From NCBI GenBank assembly GCA_016716265.1, contig JADJWQ010000002.1, positions 581,001 through 645,000 of the forward strand: DNA of 64,000 nt. Direction: 5' to 3'. Shown here piece by piece: positions 42,991-52,000 of this stretch; the first letter of the stretch is position 1; every line of letters begins with the position of its first letter. This DNA comes from Planctomycetota bacterium. GTDB taxonomy: Bacteria; Planctomycetota; UBA1135; UBA2386. A program made the position numbers and the translations under genes. A model generated the notes under the pieces. That model worked only from the letters and a program-made list of their open reading frames with translations. It had not been told where the DNA came from and did no database searches.

Positions 42991-44277
42991 TCAGCGCGCG
43001 CTCCAGGCGTGCGTCAGGGCGGGGACCGTGTCGCGGAGGATCTCGAGGATGGTGCGGCGGTCGTCGGCCGACAGGTGCCGGTAGGCGGTGCGGCCGAAGC
43101 GCCCGGTGAGGATCCGGTGCAGGCGCAGCAGCACGATCTCGCGCACCTCGGGGTGCAGCTCCGCGAACGCGGTGGACTGGATCACGTAGCTGCAGGGCCA
43201 GCGGAACAGGCGCGTGCGGAGGTCCAGTTCGCGCAGCGAGCGGCCCTGCTGATCACGGGGACCGCGCGCCGCGAACTCGTCGGCGAAGCCCGAAGTGCCC
43301 TGGATCGGCGCGGCGAGCGGCGCCTCGTCGCGGAACAGCAGGTAGCGCAGGATCTCGTCGGCGAGGTCCTGCAGCAGACGGCGGGTCGCGTCGCTGCGAT
43401 GGTCCGGAGGATCGCCGAGTTCGCGATTGGTGGCGCGCTGGCGCTCGACGGCGAGCGTCGCCTCGTAGTCGGCCCAGGCGAGCAGGTCGTGCATCCAGGT
43501 CTGGTGCTCGAGCACCATGAGCGCCACCAGGTCGCTGTGCGGCGACAGGTAGCGGGACGCGTCGATGCGGTCGGCGAGATCGGTGACGTTCGCGCCGCCC
43601 GCGGGCACCTCCGGCAGCTCGGCGTCAGCGGCCAGCACGACATTCCCGCGGTGCGTCATGTCGCCGTGGGTGCCGGTCACGTACCAGCCGCCCCAGCGCT
43701 CGTCGAACGGGCTCTCGTGATTGGTCACCGTGGCCCCCAGGCGCTGGATGAGCTGACCGCGCTGATCGACGAACACCGAGCGGACCAGGAGCCCGGGCCA
43801 GCCGCGCGTCCAGTGCAGGGCGTGGCAGCGGAGGCAGTCGCCGTCGTTGCGCTCGATCCGCGGCGGGCCGTCGCCGCGGTCGGTGACGGTGTAGAAGATC
43901 GGCCCTCGCAGCGGGTCGACGGCGGTGACCTCGAGCACGTCCGAGCCGGGCACGTAGCCGACGTAGGCGTCGTCGCCGAAGTAGATCGCGCGCGGCGTGT
44001 CCGGCGAGATCCGCGCGTTCTGGAAGCTGGTCTTCGAGAACACCAGGGTCTGCGACGACGCGGGGACGTCGAGGGCATCGAGCAGCGCGGGCAACACCCC
44101 GTGCCGGGGGTCGCGCGCCAGAGCGATCGAACCGTCCGCGAGGCCCCGCTGGAGCGCGGCGGCGGGGTCGCGCCCGGTCGGCTCCTCGTAGCGGATCGGC
44201 TCGCCGAGGTAGCGCTCGCCGCTCTGGGCGGGCAACGGCTGGAGCCCCGCGGCGATCAAGATCGCGATCCGCAGCAT
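42991..44277 (-). CDS. secreted mono-haem c-type cytochrome-like protein, unknown function
   Basis: 428 residues with a probable signal peptide (LRIAILIAAGLQPLPAQS) and one CxxCH site (DCLRCHALHWTRGWPG). Other notable stretches are TLVFSKTSFQNARISPDTPRAIYFGDDAYVGYVPGSDVLEV, FYTVTDRGDGPPRIERNDGDC, and HGDMTHRGNVVLAADAE. It looks like a conserved planctomycete-type periplasmic haem protein, but I know no assigned role. ATG 44277 is chosen because the signal peptide begins there; an in-frame ATG at 44319 would add an acidic, non-signal-like N-terminus. It follows the DJ-1/PfpI gene by 82 bp and precedes the kinase gene by 65 bp, all on the minus strand. Confidence 0.72.
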   Translation of the reverse strand: MLRIAILIAAGLQPLPAQSGERYLGEPIRYEEPTGRDPAAALQRGLADGSIALARDPRHGVLPALLDALDVPASSQTLVFSKTSFQNARISPDTPRAIYFGDDAYVGYVPGSDVLEVTAVDPLRGPIFYTVTDRGDGPPRIERNDGDCLRCHALHWTRGWPGLLVRSVFVDQRGQLIQRLGATVTNHESPFDERWGGWYVTGTHGDMTHRGNVVLAADAELPEVPAGGANVTDLADRIDASRYLSPHSDLVALMVLEHQTWMHDLLAWADYEATLAVERQRATNRELGDPPDHRSDATRRLLQDLADEILRYLLFRDEAPLAAPIQGTSGFADEFAARGPRDQQGRSLRELDLRTRLFRWPCSYVIQSTAFAELHPEVREIVLLRLHRILTGRFGRTAYRHLSADDRRTILEILRDTVPALTHAWSAR

Positions 44278-44359
44278 GTGCGTCGCGGGGACGGTCGGCG
44301 CTGAGCGGTCATCCCACATGGCGGTTTCGTGATCTCGCCGCGTCCGGCGGGCGTCGACG

Positions 44360-44947
44360 TCAGGGCTCGATCCGGGTGCCGAGCACCGCGAGGAACTGGC
44401 GGATCCACTCCGGATGCGCAGGCCATGCGGGGGCGGTGACCAGGCGCCCGTCGGTGCAGGCATTGGAGAAGGTCTCGTCGACGTCGCACCAGCTCGCCCC
44501 GGCGCGCTCGACGTCCGGGCGGACGGCCGGGTAGGCAGTGCAGCGCTTGCCGTCGAGGACGCCCGCGGCGGCGAGGATCTGCTGGCCGTGGCACACCGAG
44601 GCGATCGGTTTCCCGGCGTTGGCGAAATGCTGCACGATCGCGATCACGCGGGGATCGAGCCGGAGGTACTCCGGCGCGCGACCGCCGGGGACGACCAGGG
44701 CGTCGTAGTCGGCCGGGTCGACGGCCGCGAAGTCGGCGTTGATGCCGAACAGGTGCCCGGGCTTCTCGCTGTAGGTCTGGTCGCCCTCGAAGTCGTGGAT
44801 CGCGGTCCGCACGCGATCGCCCGCCTGCTTGCCGGGGCACACCGCGTGCACCGTGTGCCCGACCATCTGGAGCATCTGGAACGGCACCATCGCCTCGTAG
44901 TCCTCGACGTAGTCGCCGACGAGCATCAGGATCGTCTTCGCTGCCAT
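44360..44947 (-). CDS. DJ-1/PfpI family protein
   Basis: 195 residues covering a complete DJ-1/PfpI glutamine-amidotransferase-like fold: ILMLVGDYVEDYEAMVPFQML, YDALVVPGGRAPEYLR and the nucleophile elbow ASVCHGQQILAAAG, with Cys119 followed by His120. Glu16 in the first loop matches the conserved acid. Members act as deglycases, chaperones, proteases or amide hydrolases, and the exact activity cannot be read here. The ATG at 44947 has GGAGGAC upstream. It lies 62 bp after the predicted selenoprotein gene, suggesting a stress- or redox-related transcript. Confidence 0.9.
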   Translation of the reverse strand: MAAKTILMLVGDYVEDYEAMVPFQMLQMVGHTVHAVCPGKQAGDRVRTAIHDFEGDQTYSEKPGHLFGINADFAAVDPADYDALVVPGGRAPEYLRLDPRVIAIVQHFANAGKPIASVCHGQQILAAAGVLDGKRCTAYPAVRPDVERAGASWCDVDETFSNACTDGRLVTAPAWPAHPEWIRQFLAVLGTRIEP

Positions 44948-45009
44948 GCGGTCGTCCTCCGGTCGGGGGTCATGGGACCCGGCCGATCGTAGTCGACGCC
45001 CTGGCGCGA

Positions 45010-45951
45010 TCAGCCGTCGCGATCGCGCAGTGCGCGCAGCTTCGCCTCCTGGTCGGCGAGCAACCGTGGCACCCAGGTCGCATCCGGGTCGGTCGTCGCG
45101 AGCGACGCGCGCATGCCGGCGAGCGCCTCCTCGAACACGGCCGGGTCGCGCCGTGCCTCGGCCCACTCCAGCATCGCGAACCAGAAGCCGCGGCTGACGT
45201 AGGGGCTCGGGTGAGGTCCGTCCCGGTGCATCGCGAGGAAGCGTGGGCCGAGCGTCGCGCGGGCGTCGCCGGCGGTGCGCGCGGCGTCGAGCGCAGCGGC
45301 GACCTCGAGGTCGACGATCCGGGCAGCGATCCGCGCGGCGAGATCCGCAGCGTCGAGCTCCGCGATCGACGCCCGCCGCGCGCGGGCCGCGTCGAGTGAC
45401 AGCTGCCGCTCCTCGAGCTGCATCAGCAGGAACCCGGCGGCGGCCGCCGGGTCGGTGTCGGCCCGCTCGCGCAATCGCACGTAGCGGTGTGCGCGTGCGC
45501 CGGACGCACGGAAGCCGTCGACGGTGCGGTGGTCGAACGGCACCTGGACCAACACGGTCCCGGCCGCGTCGAGGAACGCCACGCTCGGGAGGCCGACGAG
45601 TCCCTTCTGCTCGCGCAGCCGCGGATGCCCGGCCAGCTCGGACTCGATCTGGCAGAGCAACACGAACTGGTCGCGCAGGGCGGGGAACGCCGGGTCGGAG
45701 AGCGGACCGCTCTCCGTCGCCTTGCACGGCGTTCAATGGTAGGCGGTCGTGAAGTAGGCGAAGATCAGCCGGTCCTCGCGCGCGGCTGCGGCGAGCGCGT
45801 CGTCGTAGTCGGTCGTCCAGTCGGCGTGGCGGAGGAACGGCGACGCGAGCTTCTCGCGCAGCGCCTGCTCGGGGGACGGCCGCGCGGGAGTGGGCGACTG
45901 CGCCGCGGACAGCGCGGCGAGGGCGGAGACGGCGGCGAGCGTGCGCAGCAT
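45010..45951 (-). CDS. secreted thioredoxin-like selenoprotein (in-frame TGA = Sec73)
   Basis: 313 residues if TGA 45733-45735 is read as selenocysteine. Signal peptide (LRTLAAVSALAALSAAQS), then a thioredoxin fold: WTTDYDDALAAAAREDRLIFAYFTTAYH, then U73-T-P-C76-K in the place of the CxxC redox site, and the cis-Pro region GLPSVAFLDAAG. A helical C-terminal region (about 160-313) follows. The frame is uninterrupted on both sides of the TGA, with normal codon use. A GGUCC-loop hairpin starts 16 nt after the TGA, and selB is encoded at 17087-19030. A decayed gene or a TGC-to-TGA read error is the alternative, but the exact active-site position argues against it. Role: exported thiol/disulfide or peroxide chemistry (inferred). 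Confidence 0.82.
45696..45716 (-). promoter_or_regulatory. SECIS-like hairpin
   Basis: On the minus-strand mRNA an 8-bp perfect stem (cggagagc / gctctccg) closes a GGUCC loop whose first base is 25 nt after the UGA. Bacterial SECIS elements have a short stem and a small loop with an early G, about 16-37 nt after UGA; the E. coli fdhF loop is GGUCU. All criteria fit. SelB would bind it. Confidence 0.72.
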
Positions 45952-46150
45952 GGGGTCAGTGTGGCGAGCGCGCCCGCCGGCGCAATCGGTGTGGCGCCGT
46001 CCGCGCCGACGCCGGGGTGCCGCCGCGCGGCGGGCCGCAATACTGGAGTGCGCCAGCAGGATCCGGCCCGTTATGGCATCCTGGCCGTGCCGCCGCGGTC
46101 GCGTGCCCCGCTCCGACCGTGAGGCCAGCCCCCCGCGCGGAGCGACCCCA

Positions 46151-47275
46151 ATGCCGATCCACCTTCCCGCGATCTTCGCTCTGACCGGCGCGCTCGCCGC
46201 GCAGACGACCTGGATCGTCGACGCCGGCGGCGGCGGCAGCTTCGTCGATCTGCCGCCCGCGGTGGCGGCCGCGCAGCCCGGCGACCTGATCCTGGTGCGC
46301 GCCGGCGTCTACAGCCCGGTGACCGTGAGCAAGGGCCTCCGGATCGTCGGCGATCCCGGCGCGACGCTGTGGAGCCTGAGCAGTCCGCTCGTCGTCGTCG
46401 ACCGGTTGCCGGCCGGGGAGACCTTCGTGCTGCAGGGCATCGACGCGACGACGTCGGGCGGCCCGGGTGGCGTCCGCGTGCTCGACTGTGCCGGCCACGT
46501 GCACCTCGAGCGCGTCTCGATGAGCCCGGTCGTCGTCGAGCGCAGTGCGCAGGTCAGCCTGCACGGCCTCGACCTGTTCGCGGGCGCGCCGCCGGTCTCG
46601 ATCACCGACAGCAACGCGGTGCTCGGTGGCTGCCGGCTGCGGGCATCGTTCAGTGTCGGTACATTGCAGCACGCGTTGGTCATGGAACGGAGCCTCGTCG
46701 TGTTCGCGGAGAGCACGGCGATCGGTGGCGTCGACTTCACCGGCATCGGCTCGGGATCCGGCATCGAGCTGCGCAGCGGCAGGCTGGTGGTCGCCGGCGA
46801 TGCTGCCACCGTCGTCGAGGCGGGTGACTCCCGCAGCCTGCGCCGACCGACCCCGGCGATCCGCACGCTCGGCGGCGCGATCGTGCTCGACCCCGCCGTC
46901 ACGCTGCTGCCGAAGTTCGGTGGCCCGCCGATCGGTGGCGTCGCCACGGTGGCCACGCGGACGGTGCCGTCGGTGCGCGCCAGCGTGGCGGGCGGGCGGC
47001 TGTCGGCCACCGCCCGCGCCAACCCAGGCGACGCGCTGCACCTGCTGCTCGGCCTGCCGCTCCAGCCGGTGCTGAGCCTGCCGTTCGGCGATCTGTGGCT
47101 CGGTCCGATCAACCTGGTGCTGGTGTCGGCGACGCTGCCGGCGACCGGCTCGCAGTCCGTCAGCTTGCCGCTGCCGCCACTGCCGGCTGGGACGGTCGCG
47201 ACGCTGCAGGCGGTCGTGCTCACGGCCGGCAGTGTGCAGGTCTCGACGCCGGCGGTCGCGACGCTCGATGGCTGA
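46151..47275 (+). CDS. secreted right-handed beta-helix protein with C-terminal shared domain
   Basis: 374 residues. Signal peptide (LPAIFALTGALAAQ), then a pectate-lyase-like beta-helix opening typical of this group (TTWIVDAGGGGSFVDLPPAVAAAQPGDLILVRAGVYSPVTVSKGLRIVGDPGATL). Stacked coils follow (VRVLDCAGHVHLERVSMSPVVVERSAQVSLHGLDLF, NAVLGGCRLRASF). From about residue 285 a beta domain (ALHLLLGLPLQPVLSLPFGDLWLGP ... LPLPPLPAGTVATLQAVVLTAGSVQVS) resembles those ending the other secreted proteins here. No catalytic residues are evident, so a structural or binding role is likelier than polysaccharide cleavage. The 199-bp gap from the divergent selenoprotein gene holds no clear promoter. Confidence 0.82.
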   Translation: MPIHLPAIFALTGALAAQTTWIVDAGGGGSFVDLPPAVAAAQPGDLILVRAGVYSPVTVSKGLRIVGDPGATLWSLSSPLVVVDRLPAGETFVLQGIDATTSGGPGGVRVLDCAGHVHLERVSMSPVVVERSAQVSLHGLDLFAGAPPVSITDSNAVLGGCRLRASFSVGTLQHALVMERSLVVFAESTAIGGVDFTGIGSGSGIELRSGRLVVAGDAATVVEAGDSRSLRRPTPAIRTLGGAIVLDPAVTLLPKFGGPPIGGVATVATRTVPSVRASVAGGRLSATARANPGDALHLLLGLPLQPVLSLPFGDLWLGPINLVLVSATLPATGSQSVSLPLPPLPAGTVATLQAVVLTAGSVQVSTPAVATLDG

Positions 47276-47331
47276 GCGCCGGCGACGGGTGCAGCGCGCG
47301 CGTCGGCGCGATCGGTGCCGCCACGGCGCGT

Positions 47332-48873
47332 TCAGCGCAGCAGCTCGAGCAACCGCTCGGTGAGCGCTTCGGCGAGCAGCTGCTGGCCGGCCGACGACAG
47401 GTGCACGCGGTCCCACCACAGGAAGCCGCGCTCGTCCTGGCTCGCGAGGAGCGCGTGCATGTCGATGACCGGGACGCCGGCGCCGTTGGCGAGCTCGCGC
47501 ATGACCGTGTGGTTGCGGGCGAGGTAGGGCAGCGGGTCGGCTTCGGGGGAGTTGGCCTCGAGCACGCAGACGAGGCGCGCGCCGCGGCGCCGGGCGGCGG
47601 ACCACAGGTCGACGAGCGCCTGGCCGAACGCGGCCGGATCGAGGTCGTTGTGCCCGGCATCGACGACGACGACCTCCGGCCGGAACTCGTCGAGCGCCCG
47701 GCTGTCGCAGCGCGCCGCCTGCTGGGCGAGGCTGTCACCGCACACGGCGACGTTGCGGCAGCGCCAGCCGGGATCGGGCGCCCGTCGATCGAGCTCGCGC
47801 TCGACCAGTCGGGTCCAGACGTCGGCTTCGACCCGCGCGCCGGAACCCCAGGTCTGCGAGCCGCCGGCGAACAGGATGCGCCGGGCGCGCTCCGGATCGC
47901 GCCCGGGGTGGCGCTCGGCCCAGGTCAGCTCCGGCTCCTCGGGGCGGAACATCGTGTTCGCGTAGTCGGGCTTCTGCAACGGATCGCGCGGGTACAGCGA
48001 CGCCAGCCAATGGTCGTCGAGCAGCGCGAGCGCCCACGCCAGCAACGAGAGCGTCGCGAGCACGGCGGTCGGGGCGAGCCAGCGCACCGGCCCGCGGCGG
48101 CGGCGCAACCCCGCGGCGAGCAGCAGCCAGAGCCCCGCGGCGATCGACGCCCCGAGCGCGGCGTGGCCGGGCAGCAGGTCGTCGCGGTCGAACCGCTCCA
48201 CCAGCAGCGTCTCGCGGCCGCGCGTGAGCACGACGTCGTCGACGAGAGCGGAGCGGAAGCCGCCGCGGAAGCCGATCCGGCGCGAGCGGACGGCGGGGTC
48301 GCGCCCGCCGGGTTGCGCAGGCGATGGGGGGACGGGCACGCTGGCGACCGGTCGGCCGTCGACGAGCAGCAGGCACGCGGACTCGCTGAACCGGAGCGCG
48401 GCGTCGTGCCACGCCGAGTCGAAGGGGGCGACGGGAATCGGCTCCAGGCTCTCGAACAGCCCCTTGGCGTCGGTGCGGAAGCCGGCGCTCGGCTTGTCCG
48501 CCAGCGCGCTCAGGCGGAAGCCCTGCAGCACCTCGAACAGCGCGTCGCCGCGGTCGAACTCGACCGCGAGCCACGCGCCAGGCTCGAGCCGGAACCGGAA
48601 CGTGCACTGCAGGAACGGCAGCGGCTCGCGCAGGTAGATCTCCTGGAACCCGAACCACGCGCCCAGATCGACCCGCTCCCGGAACAGCATCGGGCGGGTG
48701 AGGCGGGCCATCGCGCCCCCGATCACGCCCTTGCGGCAGTCGGTCTTCGAGCTGCCCCAGCGGCCGAGCTCGTGGAGCGTCCGCTGCCGGGCTGCGGAGT
48801 AGCGGCCGGCGCCGAGACCGGCCAGCGCGCAGAGCGCCGCGACGAGCAGCGTGATCGACCAGGAACGGCGCAT
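47332..48873 (-). CDS. membrane-anchored SGNH/GDSL hydrolase-like protein
   Basis: 513 residues. N-terminal anchor (SITLLVAALCALAGLGAG), then a lectin-like beta domain of about 200 residues (FRFRLEPGAWLAVEFDRGDALFEVLQGFRLS, DAALRFSESACLLLVDGRPVASV). Two membrane helices follow (LGASIAAGLWLLLAAGL and LAPTAVLATLSLLAWALALL). The SGNH domain begins near residue 335: block I ILFAGGSQTWGSG (Ser after GG instead of GDS), block III VVVDAGHNDLD and block V DRVHLSSAG with the Asp/His pair. A complete Ser-Asp-His set is plausible. Substrate (an ester on a lipid or glycan) is unknown. Convergent with the beta-helix gene across 56 bp. Confidence 0.82.
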   Translation of the reverse strand: MRRSWSITLLVAALCALAGLGAGRYSAARQRTLHELGRWGSSKTDCRKGVIGGAMARLTRPMLFRERVDLGAWFGFQEIYLREPLPFLQCTFRFRLEPGAWLAVEFDRGDALFEVLQGFRLSALADKPSAGFRTDAKGLFESLEPIPVAPFDSAWHDAALRFSESACLLLVDGRPVASVPVPPSPAQPGGRDPAVRSRRIGFRGGFRSALVDDVVLTRGRETLLVERFDRDDLLPGHAALGASIAAGLWLLLAAGLRRRRGPVRWLAPTAVLATLSLLAWALALLDDHWLASLYPRDPLQKPDYANTMFRPEEPELTWAERHPGRDPERARRILFAGGSQTWGSGARVEADVWTRLVERELDRRAPDPGWRCRNVAVCGDSLAQQAARCDSRALDEFRPEVVVVDAGHNDLDPAAFGQALVDLWSAARRRGARLVCVLEANSPEADPLPYLARNHTVMRELANGAGVPVIDMHALLASQDERGFLWWDRVHLSSAGQQLLAEALTERLLELLR

Positions 48874-49004
48874 CGTTCGGGGGTTTGGCGGAGAGTGCCG
48901 CGGGGTCGGGGGGCCGTCCAGTCGCGCCCGGCGCGACGCGGGCCGATCGCGAGCGCCGCAGGACTCGCCGGCCCGGACCCTCCCCAGGACCGCGCACCCG
49001 GCGC

Positions 49005-49010
49005 TAGACT
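49005..49010 (+). promoter_or_regulatory. candidate -10 box before uvrA
   Basis: TAGACT in context ctagactcg, 60 bp before the uvrA ATG, the same string as before the ECF gene at 35420. No good -35 is seen. No LexA-type operator was recognised in the 197-bp gap (48874-49070). Confidence 0.3.
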
Positions 49011-49070
49011 CGCGCGTTTCCCTCGCTGCACGGTAGCGCCCGAGTCGCGCTCCCTCGTCCCACCGAACCG

Positions 49071-52000
49071 ATGCCCGACAGTCCGCGCCAGATCCGCATC
49101 CGCGGCGCCCGCGAGCACAACCTGAAGGGGGTGGATCTCGCCTTCCCGCGCGACGCGATGGTGACGTTCACCGGCGTGTCGGGGTCCGGCAAGTCGAGCC
49201 TCGCCCACGCGACGATCTACCAGGAGGGGCAGCGGCGCTTCCTGGAGAGCCTGTCGGCCTACGCGCGGCAGTTCCTCGGCCGGATGGAGAAGCCGAAGGT
49301 CGACGCCGTCGAGGGGCTGTCGCCGACCGTGTCGATCGACCAGAAGTCGGTCGGGCACAGCCCGCGGTCGACGGTCGGCACGCTGACCGAGGTCGCGGAC
49401 TTCCTGCGGCTTCTGTGGTCGCGGCTCGGCGATCCCGCCTGTCCCGTGTGCGGCGCCGCGATCGAGAGCTGGTCGGTCGACCGGATCGTCGACGCGATCC
49501 TCGCCGGCCACGACGGCAGTGCCCTGCTGGTGCTCGCGCCGGTCGTGCGCGAGCGCAAGGGCGAGTACCGGCAGGAGCTCGCCGACTGGCGCGCGCGCGG
49601 CTTCGTGCGGGCGCGGATCGACGGCGAGGTGCGGCGGCTCGACGAGGACATCGAGCTGCACCGCTACAAGTACCACACGATCGAGCTGGTCTGCGACCGG
49701 CTGCGCGTGCGGCGCGAGGAGCGTTCGCGCCTCGCCGAGGCGGTCGAGCACGCGGTCGCGCTCGGCGCGGGCACGGTCGCGATCCGCGACGAGGATCGCG
49801 ACCAGGACGCGCTGTTCTCGACCGCGCGGGCCTGCCCCGACGGGCACGGTGCGCTGCCGGAGCTCGAGCCGCGGCTGTTCTCGTTCAACTCGCCGGTCGG
49901 CGCCTGCCAGGACTGCGACGGCCTCGGGCTCGTGCACAGCTTCGACCCGGCGCTGCTCGTCGCCGACGAGGACGCGTCGATCGCGGCTGGCGCGCTGCAC
50001 GGTTTCAACGCGGACGGGAGGCTCTTGTTCGGCCGGCTCGGGCTCGACCACCTGGCCCAGGTCGCGGCGGCGAGCGGCTTCGATCTCGAGACCCCGTGGC
50101 GGCGGCTCGGCAAGGCGGCGCAGCGGGTCGTGCTGTTCGGGTCCGGCAGCAAGCGGTTCGACTTCCGCTGGCGCCGGCAGGGTCGCAACCACGAGGCGAC
50201 CGGCCGGGAGCACGCGAGCTGGCCCGGTGTGATCCCGCACCTCGAGCGCATCTACCGCGGCGCGACCCGCCACGCGCTCGAGCGGTTCCGGCGGGCGAGC
50301 ACGTGCCCGAGCTGCGAGGGCACGCGCATCAACGCGACTGCGCGCAGCGTGCGGTTCGAGGGGCGCAGCCTGCCGGAGGTGCTCGCGCTGCCGATCGCGG
50401 CGGCGCGGGAGCTGTTCGCGGGCCTCGCGCTCGGCGGCAATCGCGCGACGATCGGGCGCGAGATCCTGCGCGAGATCGACTTCCGCCTGGGCTTCCTCGC
50501 CGAGGTCGGCCTCGGCTACCTGACGCTCGACCGGCGCGCGAACACGCTGTCGGGCGGCGAGTCGCAACGGATCCGGCTGGCCGCGCAGGTCGGCGCCGGG
50601 CTGCGCGGCATCCTGTACGTGCTCGACGAGCCGAGCATCGGGCTGCACGCGCGCGACCAGGACCGTCTGATCCGCACGCTGCACGCATTGCGCGACCGTG
50701 GCAATACGGTCTGCATCGTCGAGCACGACGAGGCGACGATGCGCGCGAGCGACTGGCTCGTCGACATCGGGCCGGGCGCCGGCGTCCACGGTGGCGAGAT
50801 CGTCGCCGAGGGGCCGCCCGCGGCGGTGTTCGGCGGCCGTTCGCTGACCGCGCGGTTCCTGCGCGGCGAGGAGGTGATCGGGATCCCGACCGTGCGCCGC
50901 CCGCGTGATCCGAAGCAGCTGCTGACGGTGGTCGGCGCGCGGCACCACAATCTGCAGGAGCTGACGGTCGCGTTCCCGCTCGGCCTGTTCGTCGTCGTCA
51001 CCGGCGTGTCGGGCTCCGGCAAGTCGACGCTCGTCAACCACATCCTGAAGCGGGCGCTGCGGCGGCAGCTGATGAACGCCAACGACGTGCCCGGCGAGCA
51101 CCGGCGCATCGACGGCATCGAGCACCTCGACAAGATCATCGAGATCGACCAATCGCCGATCGGTCGCACGCCGCGCAGCAACGCGGCGACCTACACCGGG
51201 CTGTGGGACCACGTGCGCGACCTGTTCGCGTCGCTGCCGGAGTCCCGGTTGCGCGAGTACAAGAAGGGTCGCTTCTCGTTCAACGTCGCCGGCGGCCGCT
51301 GCACGGCTTGCGAGGGCGCCGGCGTGCGGACGCTCGAGATGCAGTTCCTGGCGCCGGTCGAGGTCGAGTGCGAGGAGTGCGAGGGGCGTCGCTTCAATCC
51401 GGAGACGCTCGAGATCGAGTTCAAGGGCCGCGACGTCCACGACGTGCTCGGCCTGACGATCGACGAGGCGTTCGAGCTGTTCCGCGACCTGCCGAAGATC
51501 CGGCGGCCGCTGGAGACGCTGCGCGACGTCGGGCTCGGCTATCTGCAGCTCGGGCAGCCGTCGACCACGCTGTCGGGCGGCGAGGCGCAGCGCATCAAGC
51601 TGGCGACCGAGCTGCAGCGCCCGGCGACCGGCCGCACGCTGTACGTGCTCGACGAGCCGACCACCGGCCTCCACTTCGAGGACGTGCGCCGGCTGCTCGA
51701 GTGTCTGCAGGCGCTGGTCGACGGCGGCAACTCGGTCATCGTGATCGAGCACGATCTCGACGTCGTGAAGTGTGCCGACTGGCTCGTCGACCTCGGCCCC
51801 GAGGGCGGGCCCGGCGGCGGCCGGCTGGTCGCCGAGGGGCCGCCCGAGGAGGTCGCGAAGGTCGACGCATCGTGGACCGGTCGCGCACTCCGGCCGCTGT
51901 TCGACCGGCGGCGCTCGGCGCAGAAGGCCCGGCTCGCCGCGAGCACGCCGGGCACCGCGGCGCCGACCCACCTGCAGGTGCGCGGCGCGCGGCTGCACAA

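Noticed and set aside
45010..45951. Reading the TGA at 45733-45735 as a pseudogene or as two separate small genes
   Set aside because: The frame is continuous, the two parts make one thioredoxin fold, and the TGA sits on the catalytic Cys position with a SECIS-like hairpin after it.
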